Shown here: piece after piece, positions 17,175 through 25,946 of the stretch | How the letters are laid out: each line of letters starts with the position of its first letter | Numbering within the stretch: the stretch's first letter is position 1 | Assembly (NCBI GenBank): GCA_036960485.1 | Contig: JBALXS010000016.1 | Span: forward strand, 1-64,000 | Length of the DNA: 64,000 nucleotides | Direction: 5' to 3' | Source: Rs1 sp036960485 | GTDB taxonomy: Bacteria; Pseudomonadota; Gammaproteobacteria; Pseudomonadales; Balneatricaceae | The notes under the pieces: generated by a model | Told to the model about the DNA's origin: nothing | What the model saw: only the letters and a program-made list of their open reading frames with translations | Database searches by the model: none | Translations under genes and position numbers: made by a program

Positions 17175-18737
17175 GTGCAAACACAAACTTTAAATAGCAG
17201 TCTTTACGATCTCGTCGTTATAGGTGGAGGAGTTAACGGTACAGGGATTGCCGCTGATGCTGCTGGGCGTGGCTTGAAGGTGCTGTTATGTGAGATGAAT
17301 GACTTAGCAAGTGCTACATCATCTAATAGCAGCAAATTGATTCACGGTGGTTTGCGCTATTTAGAATATTATGAATTCCGCCTGGTGCGTGAAGCACTTG
17401 CAGAGCGCGAAGTATTATTAAAGAATGCACCGCATATTATTGCACCATTGCGCTTTCAGTTGCCTCATCGTGCGCATTTGCGACCAGCGTGGATGATAAG
17501 AGCTGGGTTGTTTTTATATGACAACTTAGCGAAAAGAGCAACGTTAGCAAAGTCGACCAGTATTCGCTTTGGGGATAATAGCCCGCTAAATAACTTCATG
17601 AACAAAGGGTTTGAATACTCTGATGCTGCGGTAGATGATGCAAGGTTAGTCGTTTTAAATGCACTTGCAGCGCAGCAACACGATGCTAAAATTTTGGTAC
17701 GAACTAAATGTGTGAAAGCTGATCGTACCGATGAAGGTTGGGCAATTACGCTAGAAAATAGTGAAGGGGAGCAGCAGCAAGTATATGCAAAAGCGATAGC
17801 GAATGCGGCTGGGCCCTGGGTGGCTAGTATTTTTGATGATGCTATGCAGGAAAAATCGCCAAAGAGTATTAGATTAATAAAAGGCAGCCATATTATTGTG
17901 CCGCGTATCCATGACCAACCCCAAGCTTATATCTTACAAAACGAAGATGGGCGTATCGTGTTTGTGATCCCTTATGAAGATAATTTTTCCTTGATAGGGA
18001 CGACAGATGTTGAATATCATGGAGATCCAAGTAAAGCCGCTATCGATCAAGAAGAAATTGATTATTTAGTTGATGTGACAAATCAGCATTTTAAAACGCA
18101 GATTAGTGCTCAAGATGTGGTGAAAACATATTCAGGAGTGCGCCCACTGCTCAACGATGAATCTAATTCAGCGCAAGCAGTTACCCGAGATTATACTTTT
18201 GAAGTTACCACTGAAAACGAAAAGTGGCCTTTATTGTCAGTGTATGGAGGAAAAATAACAACTTACAGAAAATTATCAGAAGCTGCGGTAAATAAATTAT
18301 GTGAGTATTTCCCAGATGCTGGTAAAAGTTGGACTAAAGAAGCTGTGTTGCCCGGCGGTGACTTTGTTAACAGAGAAGCGCTGCAGCTTGCTGTGAAATC
18401 GCAATATAACTGGTTAATGGATGATTTAATTAAGCGTTATGTACGAACTTACGGTACCTTATGTCATAAATTCCTTAAAGGTATGGCTAGCATTGAAGAT
18501 TTAGGCTTCAATTTTGGTGCAGGTCTCTATCAAGCAGAAGTTGATTACTTAATAAACTGCGAGTGGGCTATGAGCGTTGATGATGTTACTTGGCGTAGAA
18601 CCAAATTAGCAATGTATTTATCGTTCGAGCAACAGCAGTTACTACAAAACTATATTGAAAAAAAAGTAGCTAAGAATAGGGATTCCTTAGACGACGGTGC
18701 TATGCATAGCTGCGATATGCAGCAGCAAGCAGGTTAG
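17175..18737 (+). CDS. glpD: Glycerol-3-phosphate dehydrogenase (aerobic, FAD)
   Basis: This 520-residue flavoprotein belongs to the GlpD family. The FAD-binding VVIGGGVNGTGIAADAAGRG lies at about residues 14-33. The substrate-region motif SSNSSKLIHGGLRYLEYYEF, the GTTDVEY segment and VYGGKITTYRKL near residue 375 follow. It oxidises sn-glycerol 3-phosphate to dihydroxyacetone phosphate at the cytoplasmic face of the membrane and reduces quinone. The start is GTG at 17175, with GAGGAATATCACAC before it. It is monocistronic, with no glpK, glpF or glpR nearby, and a strong terminator follows. It would serve glycerol use or phospholipid turnover. Confidence 0.96.
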   Translation: MQTQTLNSSLYDLVVIGGGVNGTGIAADAAGRGLKVLLCEMNDLASATSSNSSKLIHGGLRYLEYYEFRLVREALAEREVLLKNAPHIIAPLRFQLPHRAHLRPAWMIRAGLFLYDNLAKRATLAKSTSIRFGDNSPLNNFMNKGFEYSDAAVDDARLVVLNALAAQQHDAKILVRTKCVKADRTDEGWAITLENSEGEQQQVYAKAIANAAGPWVASIFDDAMQEKSPKSIRLIKGSHIIVPRIHDQPQAYILQNEDGRIVFVIPYEDNFSLIGTTDVEYHGDPSKAAIDQEEIDYLVDVTNQHFKTQISAQDVVKTYSGVRPLLNDESNSAQAVTRDYTFEVTTENEKWPLLSVYGGKITTYRKLSEAAVNKLCEYFPDAGKSWTKEAVLPGGDFVNREALQLAVKSQYNWLMDDLIKRYVRTYGTLCHKFLKGMASIEDLGFNFGAGLYQAEVDYLINCEWAMSVDDVTWRRTKLAMYLSFEQQQLLQNYIEKKVAKNRDSLDDGAMHSCDMQQQAG

Positions 18738-18833
18738 TGAAGTGCTTTAAGCGAATAGAAAGAAACACAGCATGCTGACATAGAGCATAAAACACCAAGT
18801 TTAATTATATACTTGTGCGTTTATTTTTTATCT

Positions 18834-18875
18834 AGCTTTGGCTTGCCCACCTTTAGGGGCCAAAGCTATTTTTTT
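18834..18875 (+). terminator. Intrinsic terminator after glpD
   Basis: AGCTTTGGC (18834-18842) pairs with GCCAAAGCT (18859-18867) across a 16-base loop, and TATTTTTTTA follows. It sits about 100 bases past the glpD stop, between glpD and the convergent selD-fusion gene. Confidence 0.85.
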
Positions 18876-18907
18876 ATCTTTGATTAAACTTCAGCAGCAT
18901 TGAATGA

Positions 18908-21292
18908 TTATTGCGTTAAGTAAATAGCTGCGCTTTGCGCCGCTGGTTTAAGTTGTGCCTGAGCGACTATCTGGCTATCCAAATATCCTGCACAACGCAG
19001 CTTTTCTATACACTGTTGAGCTTGAGCAGGTTCTACCCAAGCTAATAATCCGCCACTTGTTTGTGGATCGAATAACAGTGGGTATAATGGTGATAGCAAG
19101 AGTGCAGAGCTTTGTTCTACAAAATGGCGCGCTTCAATATTTTTTTCTAATAAAGTGCTGCTAACACCTTGTTCGGATAATGCAAGAGCACCTGCCAATA
19201 CGGGAATTTTAGATATATCTAGTTGGCATTGAAGGTCGCTATTTCTGAGCATTTCCAGTAAATGACCAATTAGGCCAAAGCCTGTTAAATCAGTCATCGT
19301 TGTACAGTGAAATTGTTGTAAAATCGTGCTGGCTAATTGATTGCTTTGCAGCATGGTATCTAAACAGTTTTGAACGTCTCTACCCTGCGCCTTAAATTGC
19401 ATATGCCCCGCCATGATAACGCCAGTACCTATCGGTTTGGTAACTATTAACTGTTGTCCTGCGCTCACACCAGATTTAGTTTTAAGGTTGTTAGGGTTAA
19501 TTAAACCATTAACGGTTAGCCCTAAACTAAGCTCAGATGCTTCGCTTGTGTGTCCGCCAATAAGGGCGCATTGGGCTTGATTAAGCGTTTCAATAATTCC
19601 ATATGTAAGTTGGTATAGCTCTCGTTTTTGAATAGTACTAGCTGCATAAGGCATAGCAACTAGAGAGAGTGCAGATTGTGCTTCACTGCCCATTGCAAAT
19701 AAATCGCTTAAAGCGTGATTGGTTGCAATTTTGGCGAACTGATAAGGGTCATCGATAATGCTGCGAAATTGGTCAACACTTTGTGCTATGGCTTGGTGAG
19801 CAGGGTCTATCACTGCCGCGTCATCAGGAGACTCAAGGCCAATCAAGACGTCGCAACGGCGTTGGATAGGAATGTCGGTTGTAACCCGTGTGAGGGTTTC
19901 GCTTAATATTGAACTGGCAACTTTAGCTCCACATCCTCCACAGCGCATGATGTCTATATTGTCGGTGGTGTTTTTCTTTAACTGTGCTAAAAACTGCTGA
20001 TCACTAGCAGCATCACTCTCTTTGGTTAAAACTGGATCGCATTGTGTGAATAGCATAGTGCCTTTTGCTGGCAATTTTTTGAGCATGTCCATAAATTTTT
20101 GATCGATATGGTTTTTCCATTGCCAAACCCAGTTTCCGCTAATAGAAAAAGGCCCTTTGCTGGCTATCGCGTATTTATTACCTGTGGCTAATAAGCTTAA
20201 AAAACTATGTTGTGGTCGGTGAGTGAGCAATGGTTTTTGTAACACAGCGCGACACAAATTTTTAAATAAAACAGGTCCTTGTCGAACGGCAAAAACGCCT
20301 GCTTTTGGCCGAGGTGAATTAATTTGCGTTGCGACATCGCCTGCAGCAAACACATCGCTGTGGGAAAGAGATTGTAGTTGGTCGTTGATGGCAATGAAGC
20401 CTTGTTTATCAAGCGAAAGCCCAGCTAAGCCTGGCCAGCTTGCAGCGCTTGCTGCTGTGCACCAAATAACTTGATCAACTACGAGTGATTTTTCGCTGTT
20501 GCTATTCAACATAGCTGAACTGCTATTATCTTCTGCTATAAGCTGCTGTGCGGTAACTTGCTTTACCACAAAATTAAAATGCACTGTAATTCCCAGCGCT
20601 TCACAGTGTTTCAAAGCTTGTTTTTGCACTGAGCTGTTATGGTTAGTTAGTACTTTGTCTCCAGAAACAATCCAATGAAATTGGTGCTTTAAATTATGGT
20701 TGTACTCGCCATCTTCAGTATTTTCAAAACTGCTACTGCAACTACTTTTGACTGTTTTATGCCAGGCATGGTGCATTGCTAAAATTAATTCGAAACCACC
20801 TGCACCAGCACCAACTAAGGCAATGTTCAATGGCTTTTGTGCGTTTTGCATGCTTTGCTGTAGCTGTAGCCATTTTTGATAAAACTGGGCAATAGGCTTT
20901 ACGCCAGTGGCAAATTGAGCAGCACCGGGTGTTTTATGGATGTTGGGTGTCGATCCTGTATTAATAGAAACAATATCATAGTCAACACTTGGTCGATTTA
21001 ATAACGATATCCTTTTTTGTACTGGATCAAAACCTGTAACATCTGCTTTAAGAAAGCGTACGCCAGCCCAAGCGCACAGCTTGAATAAATCAATATGAGT
21101 TTCGTCAAAATGGTAATGGCCGCTAACTAATCCAGGTAACATACCGGAATAGGGTGTATCAACGGCATTGGATATGAGTGTGAGACGAACACCAGCAACA
21201 GGTTTCATTCCCCACATTTTAATCACAATTGCATGAGAGTGGCCGCCGCCGATTAGTACTATGTCTTGGTATTTAATATCGCTTGATAGCAT
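18908..21292 (-). CDS. selD: Fusion of pyridine-nucleotide oxidoreductase and selenide, water dikinase
   Basis: One 794-residue protein combines two enzymes. Residues about 10-400 are an NDH-2-like FAD/NAD(P)-binding oxidoreductase (VLIGGGHSHAIV at 12-23, the second nucleotide site LVGAGAGGFEL at 159-169, FAAGDVA at 315-321). Residues about 445-794 are SelD, which makes selenophosphate from selenide and ATP. The SelD loop reads RCGGCGAKV: Cys454 aligns with the essential E. coli Cys17 and Lys457 with Lys20, while the Cys19 position is Ala. The tail DLTGFGLIGHLLEM and FDPQTSGGLL are classic SelD. mnmH/selU lies 80 bases downstream of its start side, in the same direction, so the pair serves 2-selenouridine formation. 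Such fusions are known in other bacteria; the oxidoreductase's job is not established from sequence. Confidence 0.93.
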   Translation of the reverse strand: MLSSDIKYQDIVLIGGGHSHAIVIKMWGMKPVAGVRLTLISNAVDTPYSGMLPGLVSGHYHFDETHIDLFKLCAWAGVRFLKADVTGFDPVQKRISLLNRPSVDYDIVSINTGSTPNIHKTPGAAQFATGVKPIAQFYQKWLQLQQSMQNAQKPLNIALVGAGAGGFELILAMHHAWHKTVKSSCSSSFENTEDGEYNHNLKHQFHWIVSGDKVLTNHNSSVQKQALKHCEALGITVHFNFVVKQVTAQQLIAEDNSSSAMLNSNSEKSLVVDQVIWCTAASAASWPGLAGLSLDKQGFIAINDQLQSLSHSDVFAAGDVATQINSPRPKAGVFAVRQGPVLFKNLCRAVLQKPLLTHRPQHSFLSLLATGNKYAIASKGPFSISGNWVWQWKNHIDQKFMDMLKKLPAKGTMLFTQCDPVLTKESDAASDQQFLAQLKKNTTDNIDIMRCGGCGAKVASSILSETLTRVTTDIPIQRRCDVLIGLESPDDAAVIDPAHQAIAQSVDQFRSIIDDPYQFAKIATNHALSDLFAMGSEAQSALSLVAMPYAASTIQKRELYQLTYGIIETLNQAQCALIGGHTSEASELSLGLTVNGLINPNNLKTKSGVSAGQQLIVTKPIGTGVIMAGHMQFKAQGRDVQNCLDTMLQSNQLASTILQQFHCTTMTDLTGFGLIGHLLEMLRNSDLQCQLDISKIPVLAGALALSEQGVSSTLLEKNIEARHFVEQSSALLLSPLYPLLFDPQTSGGLLAWVEPAQAQQCIEKLRCAGYLDSQIVAQAQLKPAAQSAAIYLTQ

Positions 21293-21372
21293 AAAAATCT
21301 ACTGGTTTTAAGTTGAGATTTTTGCATGAATAACCCAAAGGTTATGCTGCTCTGTTAAGCAAAAATCTAAAG

Positions 21373-22467
21373 TTAATTTGCTTGCTGAATGTATTGTTGG
21401 ATCTGTTCATCATTGCCACTAAAAATGCAGCTGTTTTGTTTTTTTGTAAGTTGATAGTCGTACATCGGATCGTAATACTGGGTTAATACTAGTTCAATAA
21501 AGTCCCGATATTGCGCTGTGCTGTTTTGATTTTGGTGCGCGCTAATGCCTTTTTCTAGCAATTCACAAGCTACTATATATCGTTCTTGGCCAAGGCGTTT
21601 GCGGATCTTAAACAAGCTTTGTCGATGGCGATTAGCCAATAACTGTATTGCTGCATCAGGCTCTAAGGTTTGTAGGTAAGTATTCATCAAAGAGATGATG
21701 TAATCTTCTACTGCAAAATCGATGCGTTGCTCAAGTGGAGTTTCAAGAGTGATGTGATTCAACGTTTCCATTTTAGCTTTAAGAGATATAGGCAGAGTGA
21801 GAGAGCCTATTAAACGACCTTCATCTTCTAAAAAAACGGTTTTATTGGGTGATTGCTGATAGCGTTGTTTTAACAATTGACTAGAAACAGCATTCTCAAA
21901 ATCAATTTGGCTAGGTTGGTTATTTACTGCAGCACCAAAGCTTGAGCCGCGATGGTTAGCTAGTCCTTCTAGATCAATAGTGTTAGTTAGCTGGGTGAGT
22001 AAACGCGTTTTACCACAACCAGTTCTGCCACTGATTAGCATCATGGGCAATTGCGCTATGCTGTTTTCTAGTTCATCGATAAGAAAGCGGCGCATTGCTT
22101 TGTAGCCACCTTCAATAAAAGGAAAATCTACACCTGATTCTTGTAACCATTGCTGGCTTATTCTTGAGCGTAGGCCGCCACGAAAACAATATAAATAACC
22201 CGCTGGATTTTCTTTACAGAAGCTTAGCCATTTTTGAGTGCGCTGAGTTTGTAATTGAGGAGTGACTAATTTTCTACCTAAGGCTATTGCTTGTTCCTGC
22301 CCGAATTCTTTATAGCAAGTGCCAACTAATGCTCTTTCTTTATCATCCATCAAAGGGAGATTAATGGCATTGTTGATGCTTCCTTTGACATGCTCAATGG
22401 GAGCTCTGACATCAAATAGTGGAGTGTCGTTTAAAATGATTGATAGATAGTCGCAGCTGCTGTTCAT
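21373..22467 (-). CDS. mnmH: tRNA 2-selenouridine synthase
   Basis: This 364-residue protein (also SelU/YbbB) has an N-terminal rhodanese domain with Cys94 in YLYCFRGGLRSR, the residue that handles sulfur or selenium. A P-loop domain follows, with SGRTGCGKTRLL at about 146-157. The enzyme replaces sulfur by selenium in 2-thiouridine at the tRNA wobble position, using selenophosphate and a geranyl intermediate. It lies directly upstream of the SelD fusion in the same direction, with 80 bases between, so the two are likely one operon. No selA or selB is in the window, so a selenocysteine pathway is not shown here. Length is normal. Confidence 0.94.
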   Translation of the reverse strand: MNSSCDYLSIILNDTPLFDVRAPIEHVKGSINNAINLPLMDDKERALVGTCYKEFGQEQAIALGRKLVTPQLQTQRTQKWLSFCKENPAGYLYCFRGGLRSRISQQWLQESGVDFPFIEGGYKAMRRFLIDELENSIAQLPMMLISGRTGCGKTRLLTQLTNTIDLEGLANHRGSSFGAAVNNQPSQIDFENAVSSQLLKQRYQQSPNKTVFLEDEGRLIGSLTLPISLKAKMETLNHITLETPLEQRIDFAVEDYIISLMNTYLQTLEPDAAIQLLANRHRQSLFKIRKRLGQERYIVACELLEKGISAHQNQNSTAQYRDFIELVLTQYYDPMYDYQLTKKQNSCIFSGNDEQIQQYIQQAN

Positions 22468-22877
22468 TTAAATGCCTTAAGAAGAAGTTCTTAAAAAATT
22501 ACAGATAGGTAAGTGCTCGATACTGTACCTGATCTGATGGCTAATCCCTAGTAACTAGTCTGTTGAGTTTTAATTAAATATTGATTTAAGTCGCTTTAGT
22601 GTACGTTAGTGATAAGAACTCGCTAACTAGTGTTCATCCAAAAACGAATCTCTACCTCGAGCACTTCACTGGCACAATCTACTCACCACTAAATATAGTT
22701 GTTTGGAATAACCAAAGGCACCATATTTAGTAGTGCCTATCTTGAATTATTGAGTTGCTCTAGCTAGAGCTCTGTTTCAAGCTGCACACTAAGTAGTTTG
22801 ATTGGTAGCATTTGTGCTTGGCATTTATAGGTAGCTTTGCTCTAATGCTCATCTTTATCTAAACTCAGGGTTTAACC
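22468..22877. other. Divergent promoter region between mnmH and sdhE
   Basis: About 410 bases between the divergent mnmH-selD and sdhE-ygfX units. It must hold both promoters, but none could be placed confidently. A long imperfect palindrome at 22684-22735 is annotated separately. No gene was recognised. Confidence 0.5.
22684..22735. repeat. 52-bp imperfect palindrome
   Basis: CACCACTAAATATAG at the left edge mirrors TATTTAGTAGTG at the right, and TTTGG-aataa-CCAAA forms the centre. Nearly the whole 52 bases fold into one hairpin with a few mismatches and a one-base bulge. It is in the divergent promoter region of mnmH and sdhE. It could be a small palindromic repeat element, a regulatory hairpin or an operator. 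No second copy was noticed in the window. Confidence 0.7.
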
Positions 22878-23132
22878 ATGTATACAGAAGAAGATGTAAG
22901 ACGCTTAACGTGGCAGAGCCGTCGCGGCATGTTAGAGTTAGATGTGCTATTTGTACCTTTTATGAAAGAAGCCTTTAGAGATTTAACCGACGAAGATAAG
23001 GATGTTTTTGTGAAACTGTTGGCCTGTGAAGATCAAGATTTATTCGTATGGCTAATGCGAAGAGGTAAAGCAGATGATCCACAACTGCAGTATATGGTGG
23101 AACTTATTTTGAAGCGTGTTCAGCCCACTTAA
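22878..23132 (+). CDS. sdhE: FAD assembly factor SdhE
   Basis: This 84-residue helical protein belongs to the SdhE/YgfY (CptB) family. The diagnostic RGxxE motif is at residues 16-20 (QSRRGMLELD), and the typical ending FVWLMRRGKADDPQLQYMVELI is present. SdhE binds the flavoprotein subunits of succinate dehydrogenase and fumarate reductase and helps covalent FAD attachment. It is directly followed by the ygfX-like gene, the same pairing as in E. coli. An earlier reading of this pair as the CptAB toxin-antitoxin system has been proposed, but the flavinylation role is better supported in the literature. Confidence 0.94.
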   Translation: MYTEEDVRRLTWQSRRGMLELDVLFVPFMKEAFRDLTDEDKDVFVKLLACEDQDLFVWLMRRGKADDPQLQYMVELILKRVQPT

Positions 23133-23142
23133 TATTATTATT

Positions 23143-23535
23143 ATGCCTTCGCGATCCAAGCGAAGGCTGTATATTGCCATTCATTTACTGTCTGTAATGT
23201 GCATTATTGCAACGCGTTTAACTGCAGATTGGCAGCTGTTTTTTATTTCTTTGATCGTCTTTAGTGCGCTGTATGAATATAAATATAAGCAACCAAGAGT
23301 TGCATTACACTGGGATTTGATCAGCCGTAAAGTGAATGTGGCAATCAATGCGGGACCTTTGCAGCAAACTTTAGGGGTAGTTAAAGTTCATTTGATCTTT
23401 GGAGTGCTGTTATTACAGATAAAAAGAGCAGCAAAAAGTGATTTGAAATTGCTTATTTTCAAAGATAGCGTAGATGAGAACAGTTATCGAAGGTTGCGCG
23501 TGGCGGCACGATGGGCAAGTCTAAAAGAAGAATAG
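23143..23535 (+). CDS. ygfX: YgfX-like membrane protein
   Basis: This 130-residue protein follows sdhE by ten bases and has the YgfX layout. A basic N-terminus (MPSRSKRRLY) precedes two close membrane spans (about residues 10-27 and 33-48) and a cytoplasmic C-terminal part with ALHWDLISRKVNVAIN. Sequence similarity in this family is weak, so the call rests mainly on the sdhE linkage and topology. The start is uncertain: the ATG at 23143 has no clear ribosome binding site, and an in-frame GTG at 23116 would overlap sdhE. Translational coupling to sdhE is plausible. E. coli YgfX has been described as a toxin that disturbs MreB/FtsZ, which I do not assume here. Confidence 0.75.
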   Translation: MPSRSKRRLYIAIHLLSVMCIIATRLTADWQLFFISLIVFSALYEYKYKQPRVALHWDLISRKVNVAINAGPLQQTLGVVKVHLIFGVLLLQIKRAAKSDLKLLIFKDSVDENSYRRLRVAARWASLKEE

Positions 23536-23656
23536 TGGTAACTAAGGGGGTGGTGTTAAACTTGCAGTTGTGGTTTGGCGCTGTCTAAAATAACAAGCAC
23601 TAAACTTATATGACTTATTGCGCTGCTAATTTCTTCCCAATTTTGAATTGGATTTT

Positions 23657-25111
23657 ATGCAAATATTTGAAACATTGGTTCAATGGGCTACCATCCACTG
23701 GGTAACCATTATAGTTATTTTTCATATTAGCTTATCCCTACTGGCATCGGTACATGTACTTCTGTACAAAGAAAACGAACGAACATCGCTAGCTTGGATT
23801 GGCCTGGTTATATTTTCGCCCGTTGTAGGGAGTTTGTTTTATTGGTTGTTTGGAATAAATCGCATCAGGCGTTTAGCTCAAAAAAAGCACCCTCGAACAC
23901 TTAAACAAGATTTTCGTCACCAAGAAACAGCTATTAAATACTATCATCTACCTAAAAATTGGCAATCAGCAATTATCGCTGGACATACAATCAATCCCGT
24001 TAATTACGTTTCACGGAACAGTGTTGAACCGCTTCTAAATGGAGATGTGGCCTACCCAGCAATGATTCAATCCATTCATTGTGCTAAGCGTTATATCGTT
24101 TTATCGAGCTATATATTTGATTGTGATTCACTTGGGCTCCAGTTTATTAGCGCGTTAGCCCAAGCACATCAGCGAGGTGTTATTGTGAATGTTTTACTGG
24201 ACGGCATTGGCATCGGATATAGCTGGCACAAATCAGACCGAGCTTTAAAAAAACTAGGGGTAAAAACTGCTTATTTTTTACCTGCAAATTCACTTACCAA
24301 CATTCGCTTTATTAACTTAAGGAACCACAGGAAAATACTTTGTGTGGATGGTGATGTTGCTTACATCGGCGGAATGAATGTAAGCAAAAATAATGTGGTT
24401 AAATCTGCGGTACGCCCCATTGATGACATTCAATTTAAAGTAACAGGCCCTGTAATTGACCAGATTAGTCAGGTGTTTATAGAGGATTGGTTCTTTGCTA
24501 CAGGTGAATTAATTGACTTTCCTCACTATCAGCCAAATACTTCGACGCAAACAAGCAATAAAACTGTTGTTGCCCGAGTTATTCAAGATGGCCCAGATGA
24601 ACATCACAATAGAATACGCTGGACATTGATTAATGCATTAGCTTGCGCGCAAAGCTGCGTAAAAATCATGACCCCCTATTTTATTCCAGATCAAATATTA
24701 ATGACAGCTCTCCACGCAGCGGCATTGCGTGGTGTGTCGATCGAAATTATTATTCCTGAGCACAGTGATATTCCTTTCGTGGATTGGGTGGTGAAAGCGA
24801 ATTTCTCTAGAATAATAGAGCACGGTGTACAGATCTATAAAAATAAAAGACCTTTTGATCACAGCAAAATTGTTATTATTGATAATATATGGTCATTTAT
24901 AGGCTCAAGTAACTGGGATGCCAGAAGTTTAGAGTTTAATTTTGAGATCAATTTAGAATGTTTCGATAGCAACCTCAATGCAGAGCTAACAGAGTTGTTT
25001 TCCGTGAAAAAACAAAATTCTACACCCGTTATTGCGGATGATATTAATGATTTGCCCATCTACAAAAAGATTCGCAACAATTTGTTTCGTTTATTTTCGT
25101 CATATCTATAA
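23657..25111 (+). CDS. cls: Cardiolipin synthase
   Basis: This 484-residue phospholipase-D-superfamily enzyme has two N-terminal membrane spans (about residues 12-33 and 45-63, including LAWIGLVIFSPVVGSLFYWLFG). Two HKD catalytic motifs follow: NHRKILCVDGDVAYIGGMN and DHSKIVIIDNIWSFIGSSNWD. It condenses two phosphatidylglycerol molecules to cardiolipin plus glycerol in the inner membrane. The length and the two spans match ClsA. The ATG at 23657 is preferred over a TTG three codons earlier, though the ribosome binding site is weak in both cases. It appears monocistronic and is followed by a long gene-free stretch. Confidence 0.93.
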   Translation: MQIFETLVQWATIHWVTIIVIFHISLSLLASVHVLLYKENERTSLAWIGLVIFSPVVGSLFYWLFGINRIRRLAQKKHPRTLKQDFRHQETAIKYYHLPKNWQSAIIAGHTINPVNYVSRNSVEPLLNGDVAYPAMIQSIHCAKRYIVLSSYIFDCDSLGLQFISALAQAHQRGVIVNVLLDGIGIGYSWHKSDRALKKLGVKTAYFLPANSLTNIRFINLRNHRKILCVDGDVAYIGGMNVSKNNVVKSAVRPIDDIQFKVTGPVIDQISQVFIEDWFFATGELIDFPHYQPNTSTQTSNKTVVARVIQDGPDEHHNRIRWTLINALACAQSCVKIMTPYFIPDQILMTALHAAALRGVSIEIIIPEHSDIPFVDWVVKANFSRIIEHGVQIYKNKRPFDHSKIVIIDNIWSFIGSSNWDARSLEFNFEINLECFDSNLNAELTELFSVKKQNSTPVIADDINDLPIYKKIRNNLFRLFSSYL

Positions 25112-25946
25112 TGCTGATCGTAAATTAATGCAGCTTACTGTTAAAATCTTGATTAAAGGTTTCTCTTTTCATGATTAAAAAACGCTTTAGTCCAGTTGAA
25201 TCTCTAACCATAATGGGTACTGCTTCGAAACAGTTGATGGGGCCCAATATCGAAATATTACTGTGGAATGTTTTTAAATGGGTGAAGAACGAGAATGGGT
25301 GAATCTGGGCATTTAACTTATAATCTTTCTCTTCAGTATTTATTGATTTATCTTTTGTAGTGCCTAGTCGTGAGGGCGTTGCGTCAATACTTTTCTTTAT
25401 CAATATTTACTATTTCAGAAGTGTTTAGATGTAATCAATTTGATTCCAGTTCATTTGTATCAAACAGAAAGCTCTTTAATATTATCTTTTTACTTGTTCT
25501 GCGTAAAAATATGCAAGTTACATCGAGCTGCGAAAATCCTCAAGAATGCTATGACTAGGTGATTTAACATGAGCATATTTAGACAATTGATTGCTCGCAG
25601 TCCTCCTGTGAGCCCGACAACTTACAAAATATAGCCCTGTATCAGCAAGTATTATTGCTAGAATTCTTACCAATATCCATAAAGGTAATTAGATAGTTTT
25701 CGAACAGCTTTTCAAAAAATTAAAATTAAATCTTTTAACAGTATTTCAATCAAATTGACGATGGGAATTATTACTTTTGTTGCAAAACGCGTTTTGGAAT
25801 TTAACGCTGTACTGCTGAATCTAATTAATTGAAGTACAAGTTCATGGGATAACAGTCTAAAGGAGCGATTGATAGAAGTTTAAAAACATTGTGGACACTA
25901 GCAACGGCTAATTGGGGCCGAGCTTTTAGGATAAATAGTATAAAAA
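25112..25946. other. 835-base stretch without a recognisable gene
   Basis: Open frames here are short, lack good ribosome binding sites and match no family I know. A frame of 92 codons on the minus strand (25125-25403) is the longest and looks non-coding. A possible 21-codon frame begins at 25569 (MSIFRQLIARSPPV) after AGGTGA, but is unsupported. The region may hold decayed genes or the 3' regulatory region of nadB. No terminator or RNA gene was identified. Confidence 0.45.

Noticed and set aside
18908..21292. Selenocysteine or a frameshift at the SelD active site
   Set aside because: The active-site codon is a normal Cys codon in an uninterrupted frame, and the fusion reads through cleanly.
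22878..23535. CptAB-type toxin-antitoxin system
   Set aside because: The RGxxE motif and size identify SdhE, a flavinylation factor; the toxin-antitoxin interpretation is weaker and not needed.
25125..25403. Open frame of 92 codons on the minus strand in the gap after cls
   Set aside because: No ribosome binding site, no recognised family and AT-rich composition; treated as chance.
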